A stretch of DNA of 64,000 nucleotides from Pseudomonadota bacterium (GTDB lineage Bacteria > Myxococcota_A > Polyangia > Polyangiales > Polyangiaceae), in NCBI GenBank assembly GCA_023423895.1, contig JAFAER010000160.1, positions 1 through 64,000 of the forward strand, written 5' to 3'. The notes beneath the pieces are model-generated. The model saw only the letters and a program-made list of their open reading frames with translations, had not been told where the DNA came from and did no database searches. The number at the start of each line of letters is the position of its first letter. Within the stretch, counting starts at the first letter, position 1. This document shows, piece after piece, positions 45,614 to 54,937 of this stretch. The translations under genes were made by a program, and so were the position numbers.

Positions 45614-46535
45614 CGCCGTCTTCAAGCGGCGCACGGGAGCCGTCGCGAAGTCGTCCAACGACGACCTGTTCGACGACGACTTCCAGCGGAAGCTCGACTA
45701 CCTCGCGCTCGTCTCGAAGCGCGTGTTCGCCGGGCGCATGCGCGCCGAGCGTCGTACGAAGAAGAGCGGCTCCGGTGTCGAGTTCGCCGACCATCGCGAC
45801 TACCAGCCGGGCGACGACTTCCGGTACCTCGACTGGAACGTCTACCAGCGCTTCGATCGGCTCCTCCTTCGCCTCTACGAAGAGGAAGAGGATCTCGCCA
45901 TCTACTTCATCGTCGATGCGAGCTCGTCGATGGGCTTCGGTGAGGGCAAGAAGCTCCGCTACGCCAAGCGCGTCGCTGCGGCCCTCGCCTACGTCGGCCT
46001 CGCGAACCTCGATCGCGTGAGCATCGTCTCGACGACCGACAAGGTCCTCGACCGCATGCCCGCGACGCGAGGCAAGGCACGCATCTTCAAGGTCTTCCGC
46101 TTCCTCAAGGAGCTCCAGCCCGAGGGGCAGACCGACCTCGAGGACGCCCTCAAGTCGTTCGTCGCCCAGAACAAGCGGCGTGGCCTCGTCGTCCTGGCCT
46201 CGGATCTCTACGACCCGCACGGCTTCGAGCGGGGGATCAACGTGCTCCGCTACAACAAGTTCGATCCTTTCGTCGTCCACATCGTCGACGAAGCCGAGGC
46301 GAAGCCCAAGCTCGCCGGCGACGTCCTCCTCTACGACTGCGAGACGGGCGATGAACGCGAGGTCACGGTCACGGCCAAGGTGCTCGAGCGTTTCGAGGCC
46401 GCGTACCGTGGCTACCTCGACGACATCGATCGCTTCTGCACCTCCAAGCAGGTGCCGTACATTCGCGCCGACGTGAACGTCCCCTTCGACGAGCTCATCC
46501 TCCGAGTGTTCCGCCGCGGAGGGTTCCTGCGGTGA
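45600..46535 (+). CDS. DUF58 domain vWA-type protein
   Basis: 311 residues. Begins with a TTG at 45600, supported by GGAGG at 45589-45593, overlapping the MoxR stop by 14 bp. The DUF58 region has EFADHRDYQPGDDFRYLDWN, and a vWA domain with an intact MIDAS start DASSSM (Asp 106, Ser 108, Ser 110). It binds a divalent metal and probably docks with MoxR. No membrane helix. It is the last gene before the interrupted part of the operon. Confidence 0.9.
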
Positions 46536-46734
46536 CCCACGCTGTTGCCTCGTCGGTCTTCCGTTCCGTGCGGGTGGGCACGGCGCCCTTCCGCCCGTCT
46601 CCCGTCTGGACGCGCTCGGCTCCGTCGTCGCCCGTGATCTCCGTTTACCGTCCCTCGATGCCGCTGACGCCGCTCACGTCGCTCAACGTGGCTGTTCGTT
46701 CGACTCAGGCGTGCTCTCGGCAGCTGCGCTCCCG

Positions 46735-46799
46735 TTCTTCTTCTTCGCAGCTGTCGGCCTCTTCTTTTTCGCAGCTGTCGCCCTCCTCTTTTTCACGGG
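46735..46799. repeat. 24-bp direct repeats
   Basis: Two near-identical 24-bp units (TCTTCTTNTTCGCAGCTGTCGNCC) at 46735-46758 and 46759-46782, plus a third partial unit. The stretch 46536-46788 holds no supported gene. It lies at the upstream edge of the inverted-repeat element inside the MoxR operon. Confidence 0.6.
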
Positions 46800-47302
46800 G
46801 AGACAGGGAGACAGGGAGAGATCTTTCTAGGGGGGTGTTTCGGGTTGCGGGCGTTTCCCGACCGGGGGGCTTGGAGGTTTCACAGGGAGGAAGGGAGACA
46901 CGGAGGATCCAGAGAGCAGGGAGTGGGGACGCTGTCGTGACCCGCTCTACTCGGCGGCGCCTCGGGGGGCGTGCAGCTGCCACTGCGCGATCCTCTGCGA
47001 CGGACCAGGCCGCCGTTGCCCTGATCGAGGACGGTCACGGTTCCAACGCTTGCTGCCGCGGCGCGAAAGCGTGGAGCGGCGTCGCGGACCGATGCTGCGC
47101 ACCTCCATCGACGTCAGCGGAGGCCCGTTCGAACGATCCGGGTAGCGATCCGCGAGACGGTGCATCCCCCTGTCTCTGGATCCTCCGTGTCTCCCTTTCT
47201 CCCTGTGACCCCGTCGAGCGTGACGAGCACCACGCGCTCGCCGTTCGCGACAACCCCCAAACCCCCTCTCTCCCCGTCTCCCTTTCTCCCTGTGAAACCT
47301 CT
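46789..47302. mobile_element. nested inverted-repeat element, possible non-autonomous insertion
   Basis: Four copies of a purine-rich 32-36-bp motif (TTCACAGGGAGAAAGGGAGA core). Copies at 46789-46820 and 46878-46915 are forward; copies at 47173-47208 and 47266-47302 are reversed, making a nested palindrome with a 257-bp centre (46916-47172). Inner copies share about 35 bp with only one or two mismatches and end in GGATCCAGAGA. No transposase or long frame is present. It lies in the operon gap and next to the GxxExxY gene, so it may be a MITE-like or REP-like element. Assignment as mobile is inference. Confidence 0.5.
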
Positions 47303-47376
47303 CCTCTCGAGAGCCTCGAGAGTTTCGAGCGAGTCGCGAGAGTCGAGAGCGTCGAGCGAGTCGAGAGAGGGGAGTC
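47298..47376. repeat. TCGAGAG-rich short palindromic repeats
   Basis: Repeated TCGAGAG/CTCTCGA and GAGTCGAG motifs occupy the space between the last inverted-repeat copy and the 3' end of the GxxExxY gene. Many could pair with each other. No gene is supported. Confidence 0.5.
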
Positions 47377-47392
47377 GTATCCAGAAGGTGAA

Positions 47393-47806
47393 TCAACGAG
47401 GCCCGTTCTGGGGCGGTGGCCGCTGATCTCGGCGCGTGAGGCGGCGCAGACCGTCGCGTATCGCGATTGCATTGAAGTTGACGAGCAACCCGACGTCGAG
47501 TCGCGCCAACTTCAAGTACGTCAGGACCTGGGCCACGTGGACCGGGAGGAGCTCCTCGACGGCTTTGAGCTCCAACAGGAGAGCGTCCTCGACGATGAAG
47601 TCGGCGCGGTACCCACAGTCGACGGTCACATTCCGATAGACCACCTGGATGGGCACCTGTCGCTGGAACGAGATCCCCACGTGCAGGAGCTCTTCGGCGA
47701 GACACCGTTCGTAGGTCGACTCCAAGAGGCCTGGCCCGAGCTGCCGATGAACCTGAATCATCGCTCCGACCACGCTTTCGCTCAGATCCCAGAGTCGGGT
47801 GTCCAT
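47393..47806 (-). CDS. GxxExxY family protein (PDDEXK-like nuclease superfamily)
   Basis: 137 residues. The name-giving motif is GLLESTY in PGLLESTYERCLAEEL. Downstream RADFIVEDALLLELKAVE provides the Asp...Glu-x-Lys pattern of PD-(D/E)xK nucleases, consistent with family PF13366. Length fits the family. It is antisense to, and inserted inside, the MoxR-vWA operon, ending 57 bp before the BatA-like gene begins on the other strand. Function is unproven; nuclease activity is only suggested by fold. ATG 47806 has a weak AAGG upstream. Confidence 0.85.
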   Translation of the reverse strand: MDTRLWDLSESVVGAMIQVHRQLGPGLLESTYERCLAEELLHVGISFQRQVPIQVVYRNVTVDCGYRADFIVEDALLLELKAVEELLPVHVAQVLTYLKLARLDVGLLVNFNAIAIRDGLRRLTRRDQRPPPQNGPR

Positions 47807-47862
47807 GCTGCCTTGTCGGCCGGTACGGGGTGGTGGTTGCGCACTTTGTTCGGGGAGGCGGC

Positions 47863-49902
47863 ATGATCCTCGCCGGGCTTTCGCTTGCGCAGCTCGCGGC
47901 CATTTTCGGGGCGGCTGCCGTCTTCGCGACGGCGCTCTACATCCTCAAGCTGCGGCGGCGGACGGTCGCCGTGCCGTTCTCCAAGCTTTGGGAGAAGATC
48001 CTTCGCGACAAGGAGGCGACGAGCCTCTTCTCGCGGCTGAAGCGGCTCTTGTCGCTGCTCGTGCAGCTTGCGCTTCTCGCGCTGCTCGTGTTCGCGCTCG
48101 GTGACCCGCGGGCCGCGGCGACCCTGATCAAGGGGCGGAACCTCGTCGTGATCGTCGATGCGAGCGCGTCGATGCAGGCGACGGACGTACCGCCGGCGAA
48201 GAATCGACTCGAGGCCGCCAAGGACGAAGTGAAGAAGGTGATCCGCGGGCTCGGCGGATCGGACCGGATGCTGATCGCGCAGATGGATGCAGCGATCACG
48301 CCCCTTGGCCCGATGAGCTCGGACACGTCGGAGCTCGAACGTGCTCTCGACGGGATCAAGGCGACCGATGCACGAGCGGACTTTCCGCGGGCGCTCCGGT
48401 TCGCGACCGACTCGCTCCGTGGAGTCGAGAACGCCGAGATCGTGGTCGTGTCCGACGGGCGACTCGGGGAAGCGATCGATGCGTCCGGGAAGGTGCATCT
48501 CGGCGACGACATCAAGCTCTCGTACCTGCCCATCGGGCGGGGCGTGCGGAACGTCGGCATCACGGCGTTTTCGGTGCGGCGGTACCCGCTCGACAAGAGC
48601 CGCTACGAGGTGATGCTCGAAGTGACGAACACCGGCCCGGAGACGGAGGACATCGAGCTGTCGCTCTTCGCCGATCCGAAGGCTGGTGATCCGAATGACA
48701 GGGGCCAGCTCGTCGACCTGACGAAGCTGCGGCTCAAGCCGGGCGAGCGGCTGCCGCGCTTCTATCCGAACCTCTCGGGCGCGAGCCGCGCGCTCGAGGC
48801 GCGGCTCGGCCCGCTGCCGAACAGCGTCGACGAGTTGCCGGCCGACGATCACGCTTACGCGCTCTTGCCCGAGCGGAGGCGAGCGAAGGTGCTCGTCGTG
48901 ACGCCGGGGAACACCTACCTCGAAGCGGCGCTGTTGCTCGACGAGTACCTCGACGTCCAGATCGCTTCCCCGCGCGAGTATGCGGAGAAGATCGCGCCGA
49001 GCGGGCAGCGGCACGACGCCGTCATCTTCGACGGCGCGACGCCGGCGGACCCACCGCGTGCGCACGCGATCTACCTCGATCCGCGGGGGCCAGGATCGCC
49101 GGTGAAGGTCGAGAACGAGCTGAAGAGCCCGGGCTTCGACAAGATCGAGCGAAAGCATCCGATCGTCCGGTGGACGGCGCTCGACGACGTGAACATCTCG
49201 AAGGGCCACAAGCTGACGCCCCAGCCGGGCGACAAGGTCGTCGGGGCGAGCGTGGACGGGCCCATTCTCGTCACCGGGCAGCGCGGTGGCTTCAAGTTCG
49301 TCGCCATGGGCTTCGATGTTCGCGACAGCGATCTACCGCTTCGCGTCGCATGGCCGCTGCTCCTGCTCAACAGCGTGAACTTCTTCACCGACGAGGACGC
49401 GCAGTACATTTCGAGCTTCCGGACCGGTGACGTCTGGCGTGTCCCCGTCGTGACGCAGACGGGGCAGGCGAGGCTGAAGACGCCGGCAGGTGCCGACGTC
49501 CTCGTCCCGGTGCACGAGGGGCGTGCGGTGTATCTCGGTGAGCACGCAGGCTTCTACGAGCTTGCGGGCGCCGAGGGTTTCGATCCGACGAAGGGGCTCG
49601 AGACGACATCGCCCGACCAGCCGCCGCCGAGCGCGAAGGATGCGCCGCCCGCGAACGGCGCGGGCACGGGAGAGAGCGGCAGCGTCCCGACCACCACGAC
49701 GGCGTTTGCGGCGAACCTTCTCGACGCCGAGGAGAGCGCAATCGAACCGGCGAAGGAGCTCGTCGTCGACGGGAAGACGGCGGGGACGCTCTCCGGCTTC
49801 CAGATCGGCGTTCGCCGCGAGATCTGGATCTACCTCCTCATCGCCGCGATCATCCTGACGGCGATCGAGTGGATCACCTACCACCGGAGGATCACGGTAT
49901 GA
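47863..49902 (+). CDS. BatA-like vWA protein (aerotolerance-type)
   Basis: 679 residues. An N-terminal BatA segment with two helices (about 1-30 and 58-80) and the basic turn LKLRRRTVAVPFSKLW precedes a vWA domain with DASASM (Asp 99, Ser 101, Ser 103). A long extracytoplasmic or cytoplasmic middle follows. A C-terminal helix (about 648-668: IWIYLLIAAIILTAIEWITY) anchors it again. The start at 47863 has GGGAGG upstream and was chosen over an in-frame upstream ATG at 47830. It overlaps the next gene by 4 bp (ATGA). Confidence 0.88.
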   Translation: MILAGLSLAQLAAIFGAAAVFATALYILKLRRRTVAVPFSKLWEKILRDKEATSLFSRLKRLLSLLVQLALLALLVFALGDPRAAATLIKGRNLVVIVDASASMQATDVPPAKNRLEAAKDEVKKVIRGLGGSDRMLIAQMDAAITPLGPMSSDTSELERALDGIKATDARADFPRALRFATDSLRGVENAEIVVVSDGRLGEAIDASGKVHLGDDIKLSYLPIGRGVRNVGITAFSVRRYPLDKSRYEVMLEVTNTGPETEDIELSLFADPKAGDPNDRGQLVDLTKLRLKPGERLPRFYPNLSGASRALEARLGPLPNSVDELPADDHAYALLPERRRAKVLVVTPGNTYLEAALLLDEYLDVQIASPREYAEKIAPSGQRHDAVIFDGATPADPPRAHAIYLDPRGPGSPVKVENELKSPGFDKIERKHPIVRWTALDDVNISKGHKLTPQPGDKVVGASVDGPILVTGQRGGFKFVAMGFDVRDSDLPLRVAWPLLLLNSVNFFTDEDAQYISSFRTGDVWRVPVVTQTGQARLKTPAGADVLVPVHEGRAVYLGEHAGFYELAGAEGFDPTKGLETTSPDQPPPSAKDAPPANGAGTGESGSVPTTTTAFAANLLDAEESAIEPAKELVVDGKTAGTLSGFQIGVRREIWIYLLIAAIILTAIEWITYHRRITV

Positions 49903-52900
49903 CGCCGCGTCGTCTCGGGATCGCCGGCGTCGCCCTCGCGGTCGTCGCGATCGTCGTCTTCGTCTCGAACAAGCTGACGAAGGGACTCGTCTGGGGCTTC
50001 CTCACCCAGCGGACCGATCTCGTGCTGACGGGCGCGATCGCCGCCGGATGCGGGTACGTCATCGTGAAGTCGCTCGTCGAGCTCGCGCTCCAGCTCAGGG
50101 CGAAGAAGCCGGTCGAAACGGCGCGGATCGCGTTTGCGGTCGCCGGCGGCGTCTTCGGGCTCGTCGGCGTCTGGGTTTACTGGCGGGCCGTGCTCAGCTC
50201 GACGTCGGCGACGATCTCGTTCGCGCGTGAAGGCACCGACTACGAGCTGCTCTCGCCGAAAATGCTGGGACTGGCGCTGCTGGCGCCGTTCTTCTTCTGG
50301 ATGATCGGGCGGAGCCTCGCCGATCTGCCGCTGCCACAGAGGATCCTCTCTGTCGTGCTGCGCATCGCGTTCGTGGCGCTCCTCGCGCTCGGGCTTGCGC
50401 GGCTCGCGCGGACGGCGACGACGCAGAAGATCGCGACGGTGTACCTCGTCGACGTCTCGGAGTCGGTGCCGGACGCCGCGATCGAAGACGCGCGCGCAGA
50501 GATCACGAAGGGGCTGAAGGACAAGCCCGAAGATGCCATCGTGCGCGTGATCACGTTCGCGAAACGCCCGCGGGTCGTCGCGCTCGCGGATGGCGCGAAG
50601 GAGGCGCCGCCGCTCGAGCGCCACGACATCGCCCCCGCAAAGGACGGAGTCCCGACGAAGGGCAGGACGGGCCTCGGTGCGGCGACGGACATCGCGAGCG
50701 CGATGCAGCTCGCATACGGGCTCTATCCTTCGGGCTATCTGCGCCGCGCCGTCGTCTTCTCCGACGGAGTCCAGACGGATGGCGACATCCTCGCGGAGGC
50801 GAACCGCGCGCGCGATTTCGGTGTGAAGGTCTTCACGGTGCCGTATCACCGCCCGGTGCCGGGCGAGGTCGCGCTCCGGGATCTGCGTGTTCCGGAGAAG
50901 GTGCGCGTGGGCGAGCCGTTCAACCTCCACGCGAACATCTTCTCGTCGCGGCCGCAGAAGATCCGCGCAACGCTGAAGCAGGGCGAGGCGATCAACGGCC
51001 TCGACGGCATCCGCGACATCGACCTCAAGCCTGGCGACAACGACATCACGTTCAAGAGCGTCGTCCGTGTCGCCGGCGAAGTGACGTACGCGCTCGATCT
51101 GAGCGAGATCCCCGAGGACCGCTTCAAGGAGAACAACCGGTTTGCGGTGAGCGTTGCCGTGCCCGGCCGGCCCACGGTCCTCTACGCGGAAGGAAACACG
51201 GCGCGTGCGACCTATCTCTCGTCGGCCCTCTCGGCGCAGGAGCTCGACGTCGACGTCCGGTCACCGCGGGAGATCCCGTCGTCGATCCGCGAGCTCGAAC
51301 GGTACGACTTCGTGATCCTCTCCGATGCACCCGCCGAGGCGGTGTCGCTCACGCAGCAGGATGCCATCGAGAGCTACGTTCGCGACCTCGGCGGCGGGTT
51401 CCTCTTCGCCGGTGGAGAGGCCGGCTTCGGACTCGGCGGCTGGTATCACACGACGATCGAACGAATCCTTCCGGTCCGCATGGACTCCGAGAAGAAGCGC
51501 GACGAGCCGCAGGTTGCGATGGAGCTCGTTCTCGATCGCTCCGGATCGATGAGCGGCCTCCCGATGGAGATGGCGAAAGCGGCGGCGAAGGCAACCGCCG
51601 ACACGCTCTCTTCCGATGACCTGATCGAGGTCATCGCCTTCGACTCGGCGCCCACGCGCGTCGTCCGGATGACGGCGGCGAAGCACCGTGCGCGCATCCA
51701 GAACGACATCGCTCGCATCCAGGCGGGTGGCGGGACGGAGATCTTCAGCGCGCTCGACGCGGCCTACCAGTCGCTCACGTCGACGCGCGCTCGCCGCAAG
51801 CACGTCATCTTGCTGACGGACGGACAGGCCTCGCACAACGGGATCCGCGATCTCGTGCAGGCGATGGCCGCCGAGGGGATCACCGTCACGACGGTTGGTC
51901 TCGGCAGTGGCATCGACGAGGGGCTCCTCCGCATGATCAGCGACCTCGGCGGCGGTCGACTCTACAAGGTGATGGATCCCCAGCAGCTGCCTCGCGTGTT
52001 CACGCGCGAGACGGAGATGGTGAGCCGCAATGCTGCCGTCGAGGAGTACTTCCAGCCGAAGGTCGTCTCGCCGGCGGACTTCCTCCGCGGCGTCGACATG
52101 GCTTCGGCGCCGTTCCTCCACGGCTACGTCGCAACGAAGATGAAGCCGCCGCCGGCTCAGGAGATCCTCCAGAGCGAGGTCGCGGAGCCGATCCTCGCGC
52201 GCTGGCACGTCGGGCTCGGCTGGTCGCTCGCGTGGACGAGCGACGTGAAGAACCTCTGGGCGGTCGAGTGGCTGCGCTGGCCCGGCTACGGGCAGTTCTG
52301 GGGACAGCTCGTGCGCGAGCACATGCGCCAGAAGAAGCGGCAGCAGTACGACATGGTCGCGTCGATCGATCCGGCGACCGGTCATGTGAAGGCGTCGATC
52401 GACGCCATCGGCGGCGACGACCGCTTCCAGAACGGCCTCGATGCGAAGCTGACGGTCACCGGTCCGCAGCCGAACGGCGAGACGCGTACGATCCCGATGA
52501 AGCAGACGGCGCCGGGCCGCTACGAGTCGGACTTCCCGCTGGAGCGTTTCGGCTCGTTCCTCCTTCATGCGTCGCTCGAAAAAGGCGTCGACGACGGGAA
52601 GGGCGGATTCAAGAACGTGCAAGTGGCCGAGAGCTTCGGTCACGTGACGAACCCGTATCCGCGCGAGTACCTCGCGCTCGCGCCCGATCTCGTGACGCTC
52701 TCACGCACTGCGCTCGTCACCGGTGGCCGCATGGACCCGGCGGTGAAGGACGTCTTCGATCCGGCAGGCGAGTCGATCCGATACCACCAGGACCTCTGGT
52801 CGCGCTTCATCGGCGCAGCGCTGGCGGTGTATCTGCTCGATCTGTTGATCCGGCGTGTGCGGATCTTCGATCGCAAGAAGACCGCGAAGGCGTCGATCCC

Positions 52901-52922
52901 GCGCGGCGCCGCTCGCGCATGA
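49899..52922 (+). CDS. large membrane-anchored double-vWA protein
   Basis: 1007 residues. Several N-terminal membrane helices (about 7-26, 43-63, 78-98, 122-140, 148-168). First vWA at about 180 with DVSES (Asp 185, Ser 187, Ser 189). A glutaminase/GATase1-like middle region (about 425-530, FVILSDAPAE and GGGFLFAGGEAGF) precedes the second vWA with DRSGSM (Asp 546, Ser 548, Ser 550). A last helix lies near 970-990. Proteins of this layout pair with BatA and MoxR. Exact role unknown; probably assembles an envelope complex. Overlap with BatA gives ATGA, and GGAGG lies 8 bases before the start. Confidence 0.88.
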   Translation: MTPRRLGIAGVALAVVAIVVFVSNKLTKGLVWGFLTQRTDLVLTGAIAAGCGYVIVKSLVELALQLRAKKPVETARIAFAVAGGVFGLVGVWVYWRAVLSSTSATISFAREGTDYELLSPKMLGLALLAPFFFWMIGRSLADLPLPQRILSVVLRIAFVALLALGLARLARTATTQKIATVYLVDVSESVPDAAIEDARAEITKGLKDKPEDAIVRVITFAKRPRVVALADGAKEAPPLERHDIAPAKDGVPTKGRTGLGAATDIASAMQLAYGLYPSGYLRRAVVFSDGVQTDGDILAEANRARDFGVKVFTVPYHRPVPGEVALRDLRVPEKVRVGEPFNLHANIFSSRPQKIRATLKQGEAINGLDGIRDIDLKPGDNDITFKSVVRVAGEVTYALDLSEIPEDRFKENNRFAVSVAVPGRPTVLYAEGNTARATYLSSALSAQELDVDVRSPREIPSSIRELERYDFVILSDAPAEAVSLTQQDAIESYVRDLGGGFLFAGGEAGFGLGGWYHTTIERILPVRMDSEKKRDEPQVAMELVLDRSGSMSGLPMEMAKAAAKATADTLSSDDLIEVIAFDSAPTRVVRMTAAKHRARIQNDIARIQAGGGTEIFSALDAAYQSLTSTRARRKHVILLTDGQASHNGIRDLVQAMAAEGITVTTVGLGSGIDEGLLRMISDLGGGRLYKVMDPQQLPRVFTRETEMVSRNAAVEEYFQPKVVSPADFLRGVDMASAPFLHGYVATKMKPPPAQEILQSEVAEPILARWHVGLGWSLAWTSDVKNLWAVEWLRWPGYGQFWGQLVREHMRQKKRQQYDMVASIDPATGHVKASIDAIGGDDRFQNGLDAKLTVTGPQPNGETRTIPMKQTAPGRYESDFPLERFGSFLLHASLEKGVDDGKGGFKNVQVAESFGHVTNPYPREYLALAPDLVTLSRTALVTGGRMDPAVKDVFDPAGESIRYHQDLWSRFIGAALAVYLLDLLIRRVRIFDRKKTAKASIPRGAARA

Positions 52923-52995
52923 CGGTCGTTCGTGCCGCCGGAAGCGCGTCGTGCGCTCGGCGGCGTGCGGATGCGTCGTTCGACGTGCGTGTCGA

Positions 52996-53493
52996 TCAGT
53001 TGGACGTGACCTTCACGCGTCCGCCGCCGTACCCGCTGCACTGACCGGTGAGGCCGTAGGGAAGGCCGAGCGCCGCCATCACGCCGTTCGACGCTTCCCA
53101 GTCGCGGCTCACGCTGACGTCCTTCACCTTCGCGTTCACGCACACGCTGCCTTTGCAGATCTTCGCCGTCTTCCCGCAATACGCGCGCGTCGGGCCGGCG
53201 ACCCAGAGCTCGTCGTCGTCGCATGCGCCGTATTCGAGGTTCCCATGGTCCTCGTTCTCGGCGGAGCAGCCCCAGAGCACGTTGCCTTCGGGGAGCCCGC
53301 GCGACCATCGCGAGCAGGATCGAAGGAACTCGCAGGTGCCTTCGTACTTGAGCGTCACCGACTTGTTCGTGATCGCGCTCTCGGTTCCGTCCAGTTCCTC
53401 TTCGAGATCATCACCGGTCTCGGCGGCGCAGGCGGCCGAGAGGAGCGTGAAGAGGAGACTGCCGACAGCGACCAGACGAAGAGGCGAGGGCAT
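52996..53493 (-). CDS. small lipoprotein, possibly double-psi beta-barrel (expansin/barwin-like)
   Basis: 165 residues. Lipobox SAAC. The mature part has eight or so Cys and a pattern like double-psi beta-barrel proteins: RAYCGKTAKICKGSVCVNAKVKD, then SRDWEASNGVMAALGLPYG and QCSGYGGGRVKV. The catalytic Asp of expansin/RlpA-type proteins is not clearly identifiable, so it may bind wall polymers rather than cleave them. Convergent with the vWA operon. Moderate certainty. Confidence 0.55.
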   Translation of the reverse strand: MPSPLRLVAVGSLLFTLLSAACAAETGDDLEEELDGTESAITNKSVTLKYEGTCEFLRSCSRWSRGLPEGNVLWGCSAENEDHGNLEYGACDDDELWVAGPTRAYCGKTAKICKGSVCVNAKVKDVSVSRDWEASNGVMAALGLPYGLTGQCSGYGGGRVKVTSN

Positions 53494-53863
53494 GCCGGTG
53501 CCTCGAGCGATCTTCGTGCCGAGCGCGAGCGTGGCCGAATTTCTAAGGATTCCGGTCTACAAGCGGTTGGAGGCATCGCTGAAGACATGTGTGGGATCCA
53601 CACGTGGGGGTACATATGACCACCCGTTCGGTCGACCGGTAGCGAGAGTTGCCAGCTCGTTTTGATAGGCTTCGAGCTCGGGCCGCGTTCGCAGTCGCGA
53701 TCGCGCCGGAGACGGTCGGTTACGAATGGAGAACGGCGCCACGATCCTCGAGACTCCAGGACCGAGGGACGTGGTCTGCATGCCATGCGTGATGCGCCCC
53801 GAGATGGGTGCGCGCGATTCTTGCGAGCACTCGACCAGCGTTAGTGCGGAGAGGTGAAACCCC
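53494..53863. other. 370-bp intergenic stretch with palindromes
   Basis: No gene supported. A perfect palindrome GTGTGGGATCCACAC lies at 53589-53603, and a second near-palindrome around CGGTCGACCG lies nearby. Both are between the divergent starts of the small lipoprotein (minus) and the thioredoxin gene (plus), so they could be operators. No clear promoter is seen. Confidence 0.4.
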
Positions 53864-54655
53864 ATGACGGTCCTGCCCAATCGATTCGGCGTCGCTCTCG
53901 TTTTGTCGCTCGCTGCCCTCGTCGGGTGTGGGGGCTCGGGTCAAGGCGCCAAGAGCGCAGCGGACGGAGCAGGGGGAGAGTCGGGACACGCGGAGGTCGG
54001 CAAGGCCGCCCCGGATCTTTCGATCCAGACCCTCAACGGCAAGGGCAACATCTCCCTCGATTCGCTCCAGGGGAAGCTCGTCGTCGTCGACTTCTGGGCG
54101 ACGTGGTGCGCGCCCTGCAAAGCGTCGTTCCCGAAGCTCGAGGAGCTCTCGAAGAAGATGGGCGACAAGGTCGAGGTCGTCGGCATCTCCGTCGACGACG
54201 AAAAGGCCGGCGTCGTCGAGTTCGCGAAGGAGAACGGGGCGACCTTCGCGATCGGCTGGGACGAAGGGCACTCCATCGCGGAGCGATGGAGCGTGAAGAA
54301 CATGCCGACGACCTTCATCGTCGATGGCAGCGGCAAGGTCCGCTACATCCACGCCGGCTACCATGACGGCGAGACGAAGGAGATGGAGAAGGAGCTCGCG
54401 ACGCTGATGGACGAGGGGCCGTCGAGCTCGTCGACGCGCGTCGCCAAGAACGAAGAGCCGAAGGCCGAAGATGCGACGGAGCCCAAAGAAGAGGCGAAGT
54501 CCGAGGCCAAGGAGGCGACGGCGAGCGCAGCGAGCAGCGACGCCGACGAAGAGAAGCCCGCAGCCGCCGCGCCCCCTGCGAAGAAGAAGGGTGGCAAGAA
54601 GGGTGGCAAAGGCGGCGGAAAGGGCGGCGCCAAGAAGGGCGCGAAGAAGAAGTAA
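53864..54655 (+). CDS. TlpA/thioredoxin-like lipoprotein with Lys/Ala-rich tail
   Basis: 263 residues. Lipobox LVGC (Cys 22). The thioredoxin-fold domain (about 46-185) has the redox motif FWATWCAPCKASF (Cys 82, Cys 85), a cis-Pro segment KNMPTTFIVDG and ResA/TlpA-like charge pairs. It probably acts in periplasmic disulfide reduction or cytochrome maturation. The last 75 residues are an acidic then strongly basic low-complexity tail (EEPKAEDATE... then KKGGKKGGKGGGKGG), unusual for the family. Confidence 0.88.
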   Translation: MTVLPNRFGVALVLSLAALVGCGGSGQGAKSAADGAGGESGHAEVGKAAPDLSIQTLNGKGNISLDSLQGKLVVVDFWATWCAPCKASFPKLEELSKKMGDKVEVVGISVDDEKAGVVEFAKENGATFAIGWDEGHSIAERWSVKNMPTTFIVDGSGKVRYIHAGYHDGETKEMEKELATLMDEGPSSSSTRVAKNEEPKAEDATEPKEEAKSEAKEATASAASSDADEEKPAAAAPPAKKKGGKKGGKGGGKGGAKKGAKKK

Positions 54656-54937
54656 CCTCGCGTCGAGGCGACGTCCGTTACGGGACCGCGTCACCGACGA
54701 TCGCGCGCTGACCCGCACTTCCTGTCGAGGGGGTGCGGGCGCGCGTATTTTTGCGAGGGCGACGCGGAGGCGCAACCCGACCCGGTTCGAAAGCGCGTCG
54801 CGCTCGCGACGACCCACCGACCATGATCCTGGTCGATTGACGTCGACGCTCAGGGCCCAGCCACCTCACGGCGGCGCCGAATTTCAGCGTGATTCCAGGC
54901 GGTCGCTCGTGGCATCCGACATGCACTCACTGTCGGC

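Noticed and set aside
46789..47302. Classical insertion sequence
   Set aside because: No transposase frame, and the 257-bp centre is too short to hold one; only a MITE-like or REP-like reading remains possible.
46947..47903. A 318-residue minus-strand frame through the inverted-repeat tract
   Set aside because: Arg/Pro-rich, spans repeats and overlaps the GxxExxY gene in another frame; no family similarity.
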